NCBI GenBank assembly: GCA_025350055.1
Contig: JANXYK010000066.1
Coordinates: forward strand, 80,405-144,404
Direction of reading: 5' to 3'
Origin: Gammaproteobacteria bacterium
Lineage (GTDB): Bacteria; Pseudomonadota; Gammaproteobacteria; Steroidobacterales; Steroidobacteraceae
Length of the DNA: 64,000 nucleotides
Each line of letters starts with the position of its first letter. Within the stretch, counting starts at the first letter, position 1. The notes beneath the pieces are model-generated. The model ran no database searches. It saw only the letters and a program-made list of their open reading frames with translations, and was not told the DNA's origin. Both the position numbers and the translations under genes were made by a program. Shown one piece after another: positions 18,799-27,834 of the stretch.

Positions 18799-20322
18799 AT
18801 GGCTGAGCCGGCAAATTTCCTGATCCTGATGGCTGACCAGCTGACCGCCGGCATACTGCCGGCCTACGGTGGTCGGGCCAAAACGCCGCGGCTCGATGCG
18901 CTGGCCAGCCAGGGTGTGGTGTTCGAGTCCTTTTATTGCAACAGCCCACTGTGCGCGCCCTCGCGATTTTCATTCCTGGCAGGGCAGTTGCCCTCGCGCA
19001 TTGGCGCCTACGACAACGCGGCGGAATTTCCCGCCGCCACTCCGACGCTGGCTCACTACCTGCGCGCTGCGGGTTACCAGACCGCGCTCAGCGGCAAGAT
19101 GCATTTCTGTGGGCCCGACCAGCTGCATGGCTTCGAGGAGCGGCTCACCACCGATATCTATCCGGCCGATTTCGGCTGGACGCCCGACTGGCGCGATTTC
19201 GACACGCGACCGGGCTGGTACCACACGATGGATTCTGTGACTCAGGCCGGGCCCTGCGTGCGTACCAACCAGATCGATTTCGATGATGAAGTGGTTTACG
19301 CCGCACGGCAGAAGCTGTTCGATATCGCGCGCGGGCGCGATCGGCGACCGTTCTGCCTGGTGGTGTCGATGACGCACCCGCATGATCCCTACGCGGTACC
19401 GCACAACTACTGGGATCGCTACCGCGACAGCGAGATCGCGTCCCCGCGAGTAGCACAAAGCGAAGTGCCCGACGATCCGCATTCAAAGCGTGTACGCCAC
19501 GTCATCGGTCTAGGACAGCAGACACCCACTGCAACGCAGGTACAGGCCGCGCGCCGCGCCTATTGTGGCGCAGTGTCCTATGTGGATGATCAGGTGGGCG
19601 TGATGCTCGATGCGCTGCGCGATGCGCAGCTCGAGCGCAACACCATCGTCATGGTGCTGGCCGATCACGGCGACATGCTGGGCGAGCGCGGCCTCTGGTA
19701 CAAGATGAATTTTTTCGAGGGCGCCTGCCGCATTCCGCTGATCGTGTCGGGTCCGGGGCACTTCGCCGCCCGGCGTGTGAGCGCGCCGGCTTCGCTGCTG
19801 GACATCCTGCCTACCCTGAGTGAGTTGGGCAATGGCGGGCGCGCGCCAGTCTATGGCGCGCCGATCGACGGCCGCAGCCTGGTGGGTGAATTGCAGGGGC
19901 GCGAGGCGCAAGGTACGGTGATCGGGGAGTATCTGGGCGAGGGCGCCATCGCACCGGTGGTGATGATCCGGCGCGAACACTACAAATTCATCCATTCACC
20001 TGTTGATCCGGACCAGCTCTATGACCTGGGCGCCGATCCGGATGAGCGTCGCAATCTCGCCTGCGATCCCGCGCAGGCCACATTGCTGGCACAGCTGCGC
20101 GCCGAAGTGGCGCAGCGCTGGAATCTCAAGCAGATACACGATGAGGTGCTGGCCAGTCAGCAGCGTCGGCACATGGTGTACGGCGCGTTGCGCAAGGGTC
20201 GCTACACGCCTTGGGATTTCCAACCGCTGCGCGATGCCACGCGGCAGTACGTGCGCAACGATCAGGAACTCAACGACCTGGAGGCGATGGCGCGCTTTCC
20301 GCCGATAGGCCGGTCAAGCTGA
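18799..20322 (+). CDS. betC: Choline-sulfatase
   Basis: A 507-residue type I sulfatase. The CxPxR motif CAPSR at residues 52-56 contains the Cys that is converted to formylglycine. The N-terminal metal site is LILMADQ, and VLADHGDMLGERGLWYKMNF is the later metal-binding segment. The C-terminal part (YVRNDQELNDLEAMARFPP) is the extension typical of choline sulfatases, which distinguishes it from arylsulfatases. It would hydrolyse choline-O-sulfate to choline and sulfate in the cytosol, as there is no signal peptide. It follows its presumed LysR regulator by 12 bases. No bet oxidase genes or choline carrier are seen nearby. Confidence 0.92.
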   Translation: MAEPANFLILMADQLTAGILPAYGGRAKTPRLDALASQGVVFESFYCNSPLCAPSRFSFLAGQLPSRIGAYDNAAEFPAATPTLAHYLRAAGYQTALSGKMHFCGPDQLHGFEERLTTDIYPADFGWTPDWRDFDTRPGWYHTMDSVTQAGPCVRTNQIDFDDEVVYAARQKLFDIARGRDRRPFCLVVSMTHPHDPYAVPHNYWDRYRDSEIASPRVAQSEVPDDPHSKRVRHVIGLGQQTPTATQVQAARRAYCGAVSYVDDQVGVMLDALRDAQLERNTIVMVLADHGDMLGERGLWYKMNFFEGACRIPLIVSGPGHFAARRVSAPASLLDILPTLSELGNGGRAPVYGAPIDGRSLVGELQGREAQGTVIGEYLGEGAIAPVVMIRREHYKFIHSPVDPDQLYDLGADPDERRNLACDPAQATLLAQLRAEVAQRWNLKQIHDEVLASQQRRHMVYGALRKGRYTPWDFQPLRDATRQYVRNDQELNDLEAMARFPPIGRSS

Positions 20323-20440
20323 GTTTGCGGCCGTTGGTGGCGCCGCATTTGCGCTGCGGCCACTGAACCTGCCACTATCCCGCCACTCTGCTGTACGCCC
20401 GGTTCACGGGCGCGCCTCACGACATACAAGGATCACAAGC

Positions 20441-22216
20441 ATGAAGACCGGAATCCGTGCGCTGGGGCTGTGTCTGTTGTCGGGTCTGTTCGCCACGGTG
20501 GCGCTGCAGGCGGCCGAGGCACCGTGGGTGACACGCAGCAACGAGAACGCCAAGGTGCTGCTGCAGGTGCTGGCCAAGTACAGTCCCGAGACGGCGAGCC
20601 AGATTGGCGTAGACGGGTTCGACGAAACCATCGTCGACCTGTCGCGCGACACCTTCGACGCACAGCAGGCCGACCTCAATGCGGCGATCAGCGATTATCG
20701 CCAGCGTGCAACCGGCGAGACGGATGCCAAGGTGCGCCAGGATCTGCAGATCCTCAGCGGCGCGGCCGCCGACAATGTTTCCAGCAATGCGGTCAATCGC
20801 AAATACCTGATCCCGTTCATCGATGTCACGGGCCTGGTGTTCGGCGTCGTGCAGCAGATGCTGGATCCGCGCGTGCCGGCGGCACGGCAGCAGACCATTG
20901 CCGTGCGTCTTGCCAAGTACGCCGGGTTGAGCAAGGGTTTCCAGCCGATCAGCGAACTCGCCAAGGCACGCACGCTCGAGCGCGCGCAGGCCGATGCCTC
21001 GCTCATTGGGCCGTATAAAGGTGAGGTCGAACAGGCGATCGGCGATCTACCGACTTACCTCGCGGGCATCAAGGACCTGCTGGGCAAGAGCAAGGTGAAG
21101 GGCTGGCAGCGCAGCTATGCCGCGCTCGAGAAGCAGCTCACCGACTATACCGCGTGGCTCAAGTCTGACCTGTTGCCCAGATCGCGCACCGATCATCGCC
21201 TGCCGCCAGAGGTCTATGCCGACAACCTGCATCAATATGGTGTCGATGTGCCGCCCGAGGAGCTGGTTTCCAAGGCGCTGACCTCGTTCGCCGAGATCCG
21301 CAACCAGATGACGATCACGGCTGGGCTGATCGCGAAAGAGCGCGGTTTTGCCGATGCGGATTATCACGCCGTGATCCGCAAACTCAAGGAGCAGCAGATT
21401 CCTGCCGATCAGGTGCTGACGCTGTACAAGGCGCGCCTGGGAGAGATCGAGAATGCGATTCGCACTCAGCACATCGTCTCGCTGCCCGATCGCGCGGCCT
21501 CGATCCGCGTGGCCACGCCGGCCGAGAACGCGCAGCAACCTGCGCCGCACATGAGTCCGCCGCGGCTGATCGGCAACACCGGCGAATACGGTGAATTCGT
21601 GCTGGCGACCGGGGTTGCCCCGAGCGATGGCAGCAAGGGTCTCGCCTACGATGACTTTACGCACCAGGCCTCCGTGTGGACGCTGACCGCACACGAGGCG
21701 CGCCCCGGACACGAGTTGCAGTACGCGAAGATGGTGGAGTCTGGCGTTTCCACGGCGCGCGCGATATTTGCCTTCAACAGTGTGAATGTCGAGGGCTGGG
21801 CGTTGTACGCCGAGGCCGAGATGCAGCCTTACGAACCACTGGATGGCCAGCTGTTTGCGCTGCAGGCACGCGCCCAGCGTGCAGCCCGCGCCTTCCTCGA
21901 TCCCATGGTCAACATGGGGCAGGTGACTCCCGAACAGGTGAAGAGCTTCCTGATGGAAGAGGTGTGCCTGTCCGAGGGGATGGCGACGCAGGAAATGCAG
22001 CGCTACGTTTTTCGCGCCCCGGGCCAGGCGACTTCCTATTTCTACGGCTACCAGCGCCTGATGGAAACCCGCCAGGCGACGCAGCTCGCGCTGCGCGCAG
22101 CTTTCAATCGCCAGGCTTTCAATGACTTCGTGCTGGCGCAGGGCCTGTTGCCGCCGAAGCTGCTGCGCGCCGCGGTGATGGAAGACTTCATTCCTTCGCA
22201 GCTGCGTGCGCACTGA
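20441..22216 (+). CDS. DUF885 family secreted protein, putative metallopeptidase-like
   Basis: A 591-residue protein with a signal peptide (LGLCLLSGLFATVALQAAEA) and the DUF885 architecture. The conserved HEARPGHELQYAKM segment at about residue 420 matches the HExxPGH zinc-type motif, and NVEGWALYAE follows about 30 residues later with the further Glu typical of the family. Proteins of this group are predicted periplasmic or lipid-anchored hydrolases of unclear substrate. An AAGGA ribosome site precedes the ATG. The next gene (SDR) starts 18 bases after its stop, so they may be co-transcribed. Confidence 0.88.
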   Translation: MKTGIRALGLCLLSGLFATVALQAAEAPWVTRSNENAKVLLQVLAKYSPETASQIGVDGFDETIVDLSRDTFDAQQADLNAAISDYRQRATGETDAKVRQDLQILSGAAADNVSSNAVNRKYLIPFIDVTGLVFGVVQQMLDPRVPAARQQTIAVRLAKYAGLSKGFQPISELAKARTLERAQADASLIGPYKGEVEQAIGDLPTYLAGIKDLLGKSKVKGWQRSYAALEKQLTDYTAWLKSDLLPRSRTDHRLPPEVYADNLHQYGVDVPPEELVSKALTSFAEIRNQMTITAGLIAKERGFADADYHAVIRKLKEQQIPADQVLTLYKARLGEIENAIRTQHIVSLPDRAASIRVATPAENAQQPAPHMSPPRLIGNTGEYGEFVLATGVAPSDGSKGLAYDDFTHQASVWTLTAHEARPGHELQYAKMVESGVSTARAIFAFNSVNVEGWALYAEAEMQPYEPLDGQLFALQARAQRAARAFLDPMVNMGQVTPEQVKSFLMEEVCLSEGMATQEMQRYVFRAPGQATSYFYGYQRLMETRQATQLALRAAFNRQAFNDFVLAQGLLPPKLLRAAVMEDFIPSQLRAH

Positions 22217-22234
22217 ACTGAAGCAAGGCTGACT

Positions 22235-23008
22235 GTGCCGGTCGCTGTCGTCACCGGAGCTGCCCAGGGGCTGGGCTATGCCACCGCTGCGCTGCTGGCG
22301 CAGCGTCAGCACGCGCTGATCCTGGTCGACCTGCAGCCCGCAGACGCTGCCGCCGAGCGCCTGCGCGCTGCTGGCGCCAGCGTGCAGGCCCTGCAGGGCG
22401 ACGTGGTCGATGAGGCATTCGCTGTCGACCTGGCGGCGCGCGTCGCTCGCGACCATGGCGCTGCCGACGTACTGGTCAACAACGCCGGTGTCAGTCTGAT
22501 CGTGCCGGCCGAAGACACTACACTCGCGCAATGGCAGCGGGTGATGAGCGTCAATCTGCAAGGTCCGTTCCTGCTCTGCAAGCACCTGGGCCAGCAGATG
22601 CTGGCACGCCGTCGCGGCGCCATCGTTAATGTCGCCTCCATCGCCGGGCTCGCCGGTATCAGCCATCGCAGTGCCTACAACGCCTCCAAGCACGGGCTCA
22701 TTGGGCTGACGCGCACGCTGGCAGCGGAGTGGGGTGGACGCGGCGTGCGCGTGAATGCCGTCTGCCCCGGCTGGATCAAGACCGAGATGGACGATGCAGA
22801 TCGCGGATCCGGTCGCTATGCGGATTCAGACATCATCAACCGCGTGCCCATGGCGCGCTTCGCGCGTGCCGAAGATGTAGCGGCTGCGATCGCCTTCCTT
22901 GCCGATGAGGCACAGAGCGGCTTCGTGAATGGCGTCACGCTGCCAGTGGATGGCGGCTGGAGCAGCGATGCCAGTTGGGAATCGTTGCGCCTGCGCACGC
23001 GCGCATGA
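22235..23008 (+). CDS. Short-chain dehydrogenase (FabG-like)
   Basis: A 257-residue classical SDR beginning at GTG 22235. The cofactor loop is VVTGAAQGLGYATA, the DVLVNNAGVSL motif is at about residue 85, and Ser in NVASIAGLAG is followed by SAYNASKHG, which gives the catalytic Tyr and Lys. It ends with FVNGVTLPVDGGWSSD, the usual C-terminal motif of 3-ketoacyl reductase and sugar-dehydrogenase SDRs. An acidic residue (ILVDLQP) follows the second strand, which suggests NAD rather than NADP. It lies before the sugar-acid dehydratase, so a sugar or sugar-acid substrate is possible but unproved. Confidence 0.9.
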   Translation: MPVAVVTGAAQGLGYATAALLAQRQHALILVDLQPADAAAERLRAAGASVQALQGDVVDEAFAVDLAARVARDHGAADVLVNNAGVSLIVPAEDTTLAQWQRVMSVNLQGPFLLCKHLGQQMLARRRGAIVNVASIAGLAGISHRSAYNASKHGLIGLTRTLAAEWGGRGVRVNAVCPGWIKTEMDDADRGSGRYADSDIINRVPMARFARAEDVAAAIAFLADEAQSGFVNGVTLPVDGGWSSDASWESLRLRTRA

Positions 23009-23035
23009 TCATGGCTAACTTGTTGCCTGAATTGA

Positions 23036-23046
23036 AATTGTCAATT
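23036..23046. promoter_or_regulatory. Inverted repeat AATTGTCAATT, candidate operator
   Basis: A perfect 5+1+5 base palindrome overlaps the probable -35 element ahead of the sugar-acid dehydratase gene. It is A+T-rich in otherwise GC-rich DNA, and its position suits repressor binding. No regulator gene for it is adjacent, so the binding protein is unknown. Confidence 0.35.
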
Positions 23047-23072
23047 AACTGATAAATCTGTACGGCTATACT
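23045..23072 (+). promoter_or_regulatory. Candidate sigma-70 promoter for the dehydratase gene
   Basis: TTAACT (23045-23050) and TATACT (23067-23072) are separated by 16 bases. Transcription would start near 23079 and give a leader of roughly 105 bases before the ATG at 23185. A GGTGC-TTCG-GCACC hairpin sequence (23073-23086) straddles the expected start, so it would be only partly transcribed. Confidence 0.4.
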
Positions 23073-23184
23073 GGTGCTTCGGCACCGGGTGTTCAGCTGC
23101 CCGTGGGCCGCCGCGCCGGCCGCCCGCGCGCTCTACCGGGGCGTCGTGTAGTTTATACAATGAGTTGCCACTGCAGAAACAGAT

Positions 23185-25026
23185 ATGAGCTCACCTCCAA
23201 AAAAAATACCTGATCAGCCCGGTACAGCAGCCCACATAACGCATGGCGCCCGGCTACGCTCGCGCGCCTGGTTCGACAATCCTGCCAATCCGGACATGAC
23301 CGCGCTCTACCTGGGCTGGTACCTGAACTACGGCCTGACGCGCGAAGAGCTGCAATCGGGAAAACCGATCATCGGCATCGCACAGACTGGCAGCGATCTC
23401 ACGCCTTGCAACCGCCACCATGTGCAGCTCGCGCAACGCGTGCGCGAAGGCATCCGGGAAGCCGGCGGCATTGCGATCGAATTTCCGGTGCATCCGATCC
23501 AGGAGACCGGCAAGCGTCCGACGGCCGCGCTCGATCGCAACCTGGCCTATCTCAGCCTGGTGGAATCGCTGTACGGTTACCCGCTCGATGGCGTGGTGCT
23601 TACCATCGGTTGCGACAAGACTACTCCTGCCTGCCTGATGGCCGCGGCCACGGTGGATATTCCGGCAATCGCGTTGTCAGTGGGTCCGATGCTCAACGGC
23701 TGGCACAAGGGCGAACGCATCGGATCGGGCACCATCGTCTGGAAGGCACGGCAGATGATGGCGGCCGGCGAAATCGACTACCCGGGTTTCGTCGAGCTGG
23801 TGTCCTCGTCAGCGCCGTCGGTCGGCTTCTGCAACACCATGGGCACGGCCACTACGATGAACTCACTGGCCGAAGCGATGGGCATGCAGTTGCCGGGTTC
23901 CGCTGCGATTCCGGCGGCTTATCGAGAGCGCCCGCAGATGGCTTACGCGACCGGCAAGCGCATCGTCGAGATGGTGCGCGAAGACCTGCGGCCTTCGGCG
24001 ATCATGACGCGCGATGCCTTCCTGAATGCAATCGTGGTGAACTCCGCGATCGGTGGTTCGACCAATGCGCCGGTGCATCTGGCCGCCATCGCCCGTCACA
24101 TGGGGGTGGAACTCGAGCTCGATGACTGGCAGAAATACGGGCACGACGTGCCGCTGCTGGTCAACCTGCAACCGGCGGGAAAATATCTGGGCGAAGACTA
24201 TTTCCAGGCCGGTGGCGTGCCTGCGGTAGTGGCCGAACTGATGGGGCAGGGGTTGATTCGCGAGCACGCGTTGACCGCGAATGGTCGCACGCTCGGCGAG
24301 AACTGCGCCGGTCGCAAGATCGTGCTCCCGGAAGTGATCCGCAGTTTCAAACAGCCGCTCAAGAGCCGGGCTGGTTTCATCGTGATGCGCGGCAACCTCT
24401 TTGATGCCGCGATCATGAAGACCAGCGTGATCTCGGAGGAATTCCGCCAGCGCTACCTCAGCAACCCCGCGGACCCGGAAGCTTTCGAAGGCCGCGCGGT
24501 CGTGTTCGATGGCCCCGAGGATTACCACGCGCGCATCGATGATCCGACAATGGCCATCACCGAGCGCGACATCCTGTTCATGCGCGGCGTGGGGCCAGTC
24601 GGCTACCCCGGCGCGCCGGAAGTGGTCAACATGCGACCACCCGCTTACCTGATCAAGGTTGGTGTCAGCGATCTGCCCTGCGTGGGTGACGGGCGCCAGT
24701 CGGGCACGTCCGCTTCGCCCTCGATACTCAATGCCTCACCGGAAGCGGCTGCTGGCGGCGGCCTGGCCCTGCTGCGCACTGGCGATCGCGTGCGCGTCGA
24801 CCTGCGCAAAGGCAGCGCCAACGTGCTGGTGAGCGACGAGGAGCTGACGCAGCGCCGCGCCGCACTGGAGCAGGCAGGCGGCTATCCGGTGCCAGCTTCA
24901 CAGACGCCGTGGCAGGCAATGCAACGCGGGGTCGTCGGACCCTTGGCGACCGGCGCGATCCTGGAAGGCGCCGAGCACTTCCAGCAGATCGACCGCACCT
25001 TTGGCGTCCCGCGCGACAATCACTGA
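23185..25026 (+). CDS. IlvD/Edd-family sugar-acid dehydratase (arabinonate/xylonate type)
   Basis: A 613-residue iron-sulfur dehydratase. The cluster cysteines are in [26 protein letters not shown] and [15 protein letters not shown]. The C-terminal beta-barrel contains [20 protein letters not shown], typical of pentonate dehydratases rather than branched-chain Ilv[21 protein letters not shown] is also conserved. Such enzymes convert L-arabinonate or D-xylonate to the 2-keto-3-deoxy acid in the non-phosphorylating pentose pathway. The GH51 arabinofuranosidase 8 kb away could supply arabinose, and a truncated FAH-family gene lies immediately downstream. The exact substrate is uncertain. Confidence 0.9.
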   Translation: MSSPPKKIPDQPGTAAHITHGARLRSRAWFDNPANPDMTALYLGWYLNYGLTREELQSGKPIIGIAQTGSDLTPCNRHHVQLAQRVREGIREAGGIAIEFPVHPIQETGKRPTAALDRNLAYLSLVESLYGYPLDGVVLTIGCDKTTPACLMAAATVDIPAIALSVGPMLNGWHKGERIGSGTIVWKARQMMAAGEIDYPGFVELVSSSAPSVGFCNTMGTATTMNSLAEAMGMQLPGSAAIPAAYRERPQMAYATGKRIVEMVREDLRPSAIMTRDAFLNAIVVNSAIGGSTNAPVHLAAIARHMGVELELDDWQKYGHDVPLLVNLQPAGKYLGEDYFQAGGVPAVVAELMGQGLIREHALTANGRTLGENCAGRKIVLPEVIRSFKQPLKSRAGFIVMRGNLFDAAIMKTSVISEEFRQRYLSNPADPEAFEGRAVVFDGPEDYHARIDDPTMAITERDILFMRGVGPVGYPGAPEVVNMRPPAYLIKVGVSDLPCVGDGRQSGTSASPSILNASPEAAAGGGLALLRTGDRVRVDLRKGSANVLVSDEELTQRRAALEQAGGYPVPASQTPWQAMQRGVVGPLATGAILEGAEHFQQIDRTFGVPRDNH

Positions 25027-25027
25027 T

Positions 25028-25336
25028 TCACTCGCGCGCACGTTGATCCACCGGCTCAGCCGGAATCGGCATGTTGGATTCGGCGGCATGATCGGAATAG
25101 TTCAGGCCAATCGCGATGAACTTGCCAATTCCCTTGACCGGTACGCCAATGCGCGGATTGCCGCTCACCGCAGGCAACTGGCACGGATCAAGCGCTGCGA
25201 GTCGCGCCAGTGCCTTCGGTGCGAGGGACTCAGGCGTCAGATCGGCAACATGAGTACTGAGATCGCGCAAGGTGCCGTTGCTATCCAGCAGCCCGGGTTT
25301 TTCCATATGCGGCGGGCCATAGCGCAGCAATTTCAT
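25028..25336 (-). pseudogene. Fumarylacetoacetate-hydrolase family protein, 3'-truncated
   Basis: The first 97 or so residues of an FAH-family enzyme are present: MKLLRYGPPHMEKPGLLDSN, DLTPESLAPKALARLAALDP and GIGKFIAIGLNYSDHAAESN. It then ends at EPVDQRARE instead of continuing into the catalytic barrel; intact relatives have about 280 residues, so the metal site is missing. Relatives include 2,4-diketo-3-deoxy-L-fuconate hydrolase and 2-keto-3-deoxy-pentonate dehydratase, which act after sugar-acid dehydratases like the convergent neighbour. The stops of the two genes are one base apart, so the truncation point lies at the junction with that gene. Confidence 0.82.
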
Positions 25337-25403
25337 CAGGCGGGTTTCCGAGCGACTTAAGAGTGCCTTAGTATGCCGGCTTCGCTACCAAGGAGCTATC
25401 GCG

Positions 25404-27542
25404 ATGCGTTCACGAGTCATGGCCGTACTGCTGGGAGTGGGGGTTTATGCTGGCGCAACGCAGGCCGCGGATGAATACGCAAAACTGCCCGATTCGATTG
25501 AGGTTACAGCCACGCGCATCCCCGAAGCCATCGACAATATTCCCGCCTCGATCACGGTAGTGAGCGGCGAACAGTTGCGGCGAGTGGGAGCCAATGACTT
25601 GCGTACTGCGCTCACGTTGGTGGGCGGTGTCGAAGGCACGCCGGGCGGCGATGCCGGTCCGGCGGGTTCGGTGCCGGCGATCTGGGGGCTGCGCGAAGCC
25701 GATGCCTTTTTGCTGGTGGTGGACAATGTGCCCTGGGGTGGCGCCTTCAATCCAGCCACGCCCTCGGTGGATCTGACCGGCGTGGCGCGCATCGAAATCC
25801 TGCGTGGCGCGGCGCCCGTGATGTTCGGGGCCACATCCTTCGTGGGTGTGATCCACGTGATCCATGAAGCGGCCGGTGATGCGCACGCGGGTATTGAGCT
25901 CAGTGGAAGTTCGCCTGGTGGTGGCGGCCTGACGTTCCAGGCCAATCTGCCGACGGTAGGCGGATACCGGCAATCGCTCAGCGCGAATCTCGAACGACGT
26001 GGTTACAAGGACGACCGCAGTTCCTTCGAGCGTTACCACGCGCTCTATCGCGGAGCGCTGGACTTCTCCGGCATGCGCTTCCATGTGGATGGCGATGTCA
26101 GCATCCTGCCGCAAAAGCCTTCGGGTGATTTGCTGCTGCGCGATGGCCCGGAACTGCATACCGAGCTGCCGATCAACGCCAACTTCAATCCAGCCGGGGC
26201 CAAGCTTGATCAGGATCGCTACCACCTGGCGATGGGCCTCGACGGCGGCAGCAAGGACAACAGCTGGGCGATTACACTGGCCGTGACGCGCACCACCGAT
26301 GACATCCTGCGCGGCTTCCTGCGTGGCGACGCCTTCAATGCGCCGCCCGATGCCGGGGTGGGTGATGGCCTGCAGGCCGATGGCTACTCGCAGTCGCGCG
26401 GCATCACCGATGTCTATTTTGATGCACACATCAGCCGCAGTTTCGGCCCGCAACTGAACCTGACCTACGGCATCGATCATATGCATGGTGACGGCAGCGA
26501 GAACGCCATCAACTTTGGCTATTGCATCGATCAGTCGGGCCACGAATACAGCTGCGATGGTGCGCGTCACGCGGATGAGATCGTGCAGTCGAGCGACCAG
26601 CGCGAGTTCTCGGGTCTGTATGTGCAGATGGACTACAAGCCCAACGACCGCTTCGATGTATTGGGCGGCCTGCGCCTGAACAGCACCCACGAGAGCGCCA
26701 GCGGTCTGGCGATCAACAACACCGGGCCCGCTCCGGTGGTGGCCTTCGTGGGTTCTGAATCACAGCAGAACACCAAGCTCAGCGGTTTGCTGGGTGCCAG
26801 CTGGCACGCCTGGTCTTCCGGCAAGGATGCTCTGACGTTCTATGGCGACTACCGCAACAGCTTCAAGCCGCTGGCGATCGATTTTGGCCCTGAGGCCGAA
26901 GTGCAGATACTCAAGCCCGAGACGGCGGACAGCTATGAGCTGGGTGCGAAGCTGCGCCTGCTCGATGGCGCGCTGGATCTGGATTCCAGCGTGTTCCGCA
27001 TGGATTTCCGCAACGGACTCACCTTCGCCGACAACGGCGCGGGCGCGTTCGTGCGCGCCAATGGCGGTGAGACGCGCTTCCAGGGCTTCGAGATCGAGGC
27101 CAAATACGCGCTCAACGCTTCCTTGCAGCTGCTGGCGCAGTTCGCCGATCACGATGCGAAGTTCCGAAGCTACATCAATAACAATGGCGCCAACGTGGCG
27201 GGTAATCGCGTTGAGATGTCACCGCGCACGGTGGCCGGGCTGGGTCTGATCTACAGCAGCCCTGCGGGTGCGGCCACTGCCGCAGTGATCGCCAATGCGA
27301 TCGGCAGCCGGATGCTCAACAAGAGCAACAGCATTGAGGCCGGTGGTTACACCACGGTCGATGCCAACCTGAGTTACCAGCTTGGTCGCTGCAGGCTGCG
27401 CCTCAGTGGCTACAACCTCACCGACCGGCGCGATCCGGTGGCCGAGAGTGAATTGCAGGGAGGCGTGACGGTCACTGGCACGGCCGGTTACTACCGCTTG
27501 CCCGGCCGCAGCCTGTCGCTCGGCATCCACGTGCCGCTGTAA
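25404..27542 (+). CDS. TonB-dependent outer-membrane receptor
   Basis: A 712-residue receptor with a short signal peptide (MRSRVMAVLLGVGVYAGATQ), a plug domain at about residues 25-150 (PDSIEVTATRIPEAIDNIPA, then VARIEILRGAAPVMFGATSF) and a 22-strand barrel ending RSLSLGIHVPL. The TonB box is probably in the first residues after cleavage (SIEVTATR). Genes of this class import siderophores, vitamins or oligosaccharides. The neighbours give no clear substrate, although the pentonate dehydratase upstream hints at a sugar. The ATG at 25404 has AAGGAGC a few bases before it. A GST fragment begins directly downstream. Confidence 0.9.
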   Translation: MRSRVMAVLLGVGVYAGATQAADEYAKLPDSIEVTATRIPEAIDNIPASITVVSGEQLRRVGANDLRTALTLVGGVEGTPGGDAGPAGSVPAIWGLREADAFLLVVDNVPWGGAFNPATPSVDLTGVARIEILRGAAPVMFGATSFVGVIHVIHEAAGDAHAGIELSGSSPGGGGLTFQANLPTVGGYRQSLSANLERRGYKDDRSSFERYHALYRGALDFSGMRFHVDGDVSILPQKPSGDLLLRDGPELHTELPINANFNPAGAKLDQDRYHLAMGLDGGSKDNSWAITLAVTRTTDDILRGFLRGDAFNAPPDAGVGDGLQADGYSQSRGITDVYFDAHISRSFGPQLNLTYGIDHMHGDGSENAINFGYCIDQSGHEYSCDGARHADEIVQSSDQREFSGLYVQMDYKPNDRFDVLGGLRLNSTHESASGLAINNTGPAPVVAFVGSESQQNTKLSGLLGASWHAWSSGKDALTFYGDYRNSFKPLAIDFGPEAEVQILKPETADSYELGAKLRLLDGALDLDSSVFRMDFRNGLTFADNGAGAFVRANGGETRFQGFEIEAKYALNASLQLLAQFADHDAKFRSYINNNGANVAGNRVEMSPRTVAGLGLIYSSPAGAATAAVIANAIGSRMLNKSNSIEAGGYTTVDANLSYQLGRCRLRLSGYNLTDRRDPVAESELQGGVTVTGTAGYYRLPGRSLSLGIHVPL

Positions 27543-27546
27543 TGAT

Positions 27547-27755
27547 GTGCCCGTAAAGCATCCCGAGCGCCTCCAGCTCTATTCCCTTGCCATGCCCAAC
27601 GGTGTCAAGGTCTCGATCATGCTCGAGGAGACGGGCCTGGCGGCCCGATACCAGACGCTGCAGTGGCTGATATTCCAGGTGGCTGGAGTCGGGCCGATGT
27701 TCGGCCAGGTGGGTTTCTTCCACAAGTTTGCCGGCCGCGAATTCCTGTGGGAACA
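27547..27755 (+). pseudogene. Glutathione S-transferase fragment with internal deletion
   Basis: The N-terminal strand and helix of a YghU-type GST (LQLYSLAMPNGVKVSIMLEE) are followed at once by YQTLQWLIFQVAGVGPMFGQ, which belongs to the C-terminal domain. About 50 residues with the glutathione-binding loop are lost, and the protein breaks off after FHKFAGREFLWEQ. The surviving pieces are close to the intact GST at 1190-1861, so the ancestor was of the same subfamily. Confidence 0.8.
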
Positions 27756-27834
27756 GCATGAAGGCCCACATGAAGATCGCAATGCATAGCAGGATATGCG
27801 TCAGCGACAGGCCGAACATGATGCCCAGGTCGTG
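27750..27834 (-). pseudogene. Membrane-protein fragment
   Basis: On the minus strand the bases just beyond the M24 gene's stop encode a hydrophobic stretch, LGIMFGLSLTHILLCIAIFM followed by WAFML, then run into the GST fragment. It looks like one transmembrane helix of a lost protein. There is no start or stop of its own, and the family is unknown. Confidence 0.35.
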
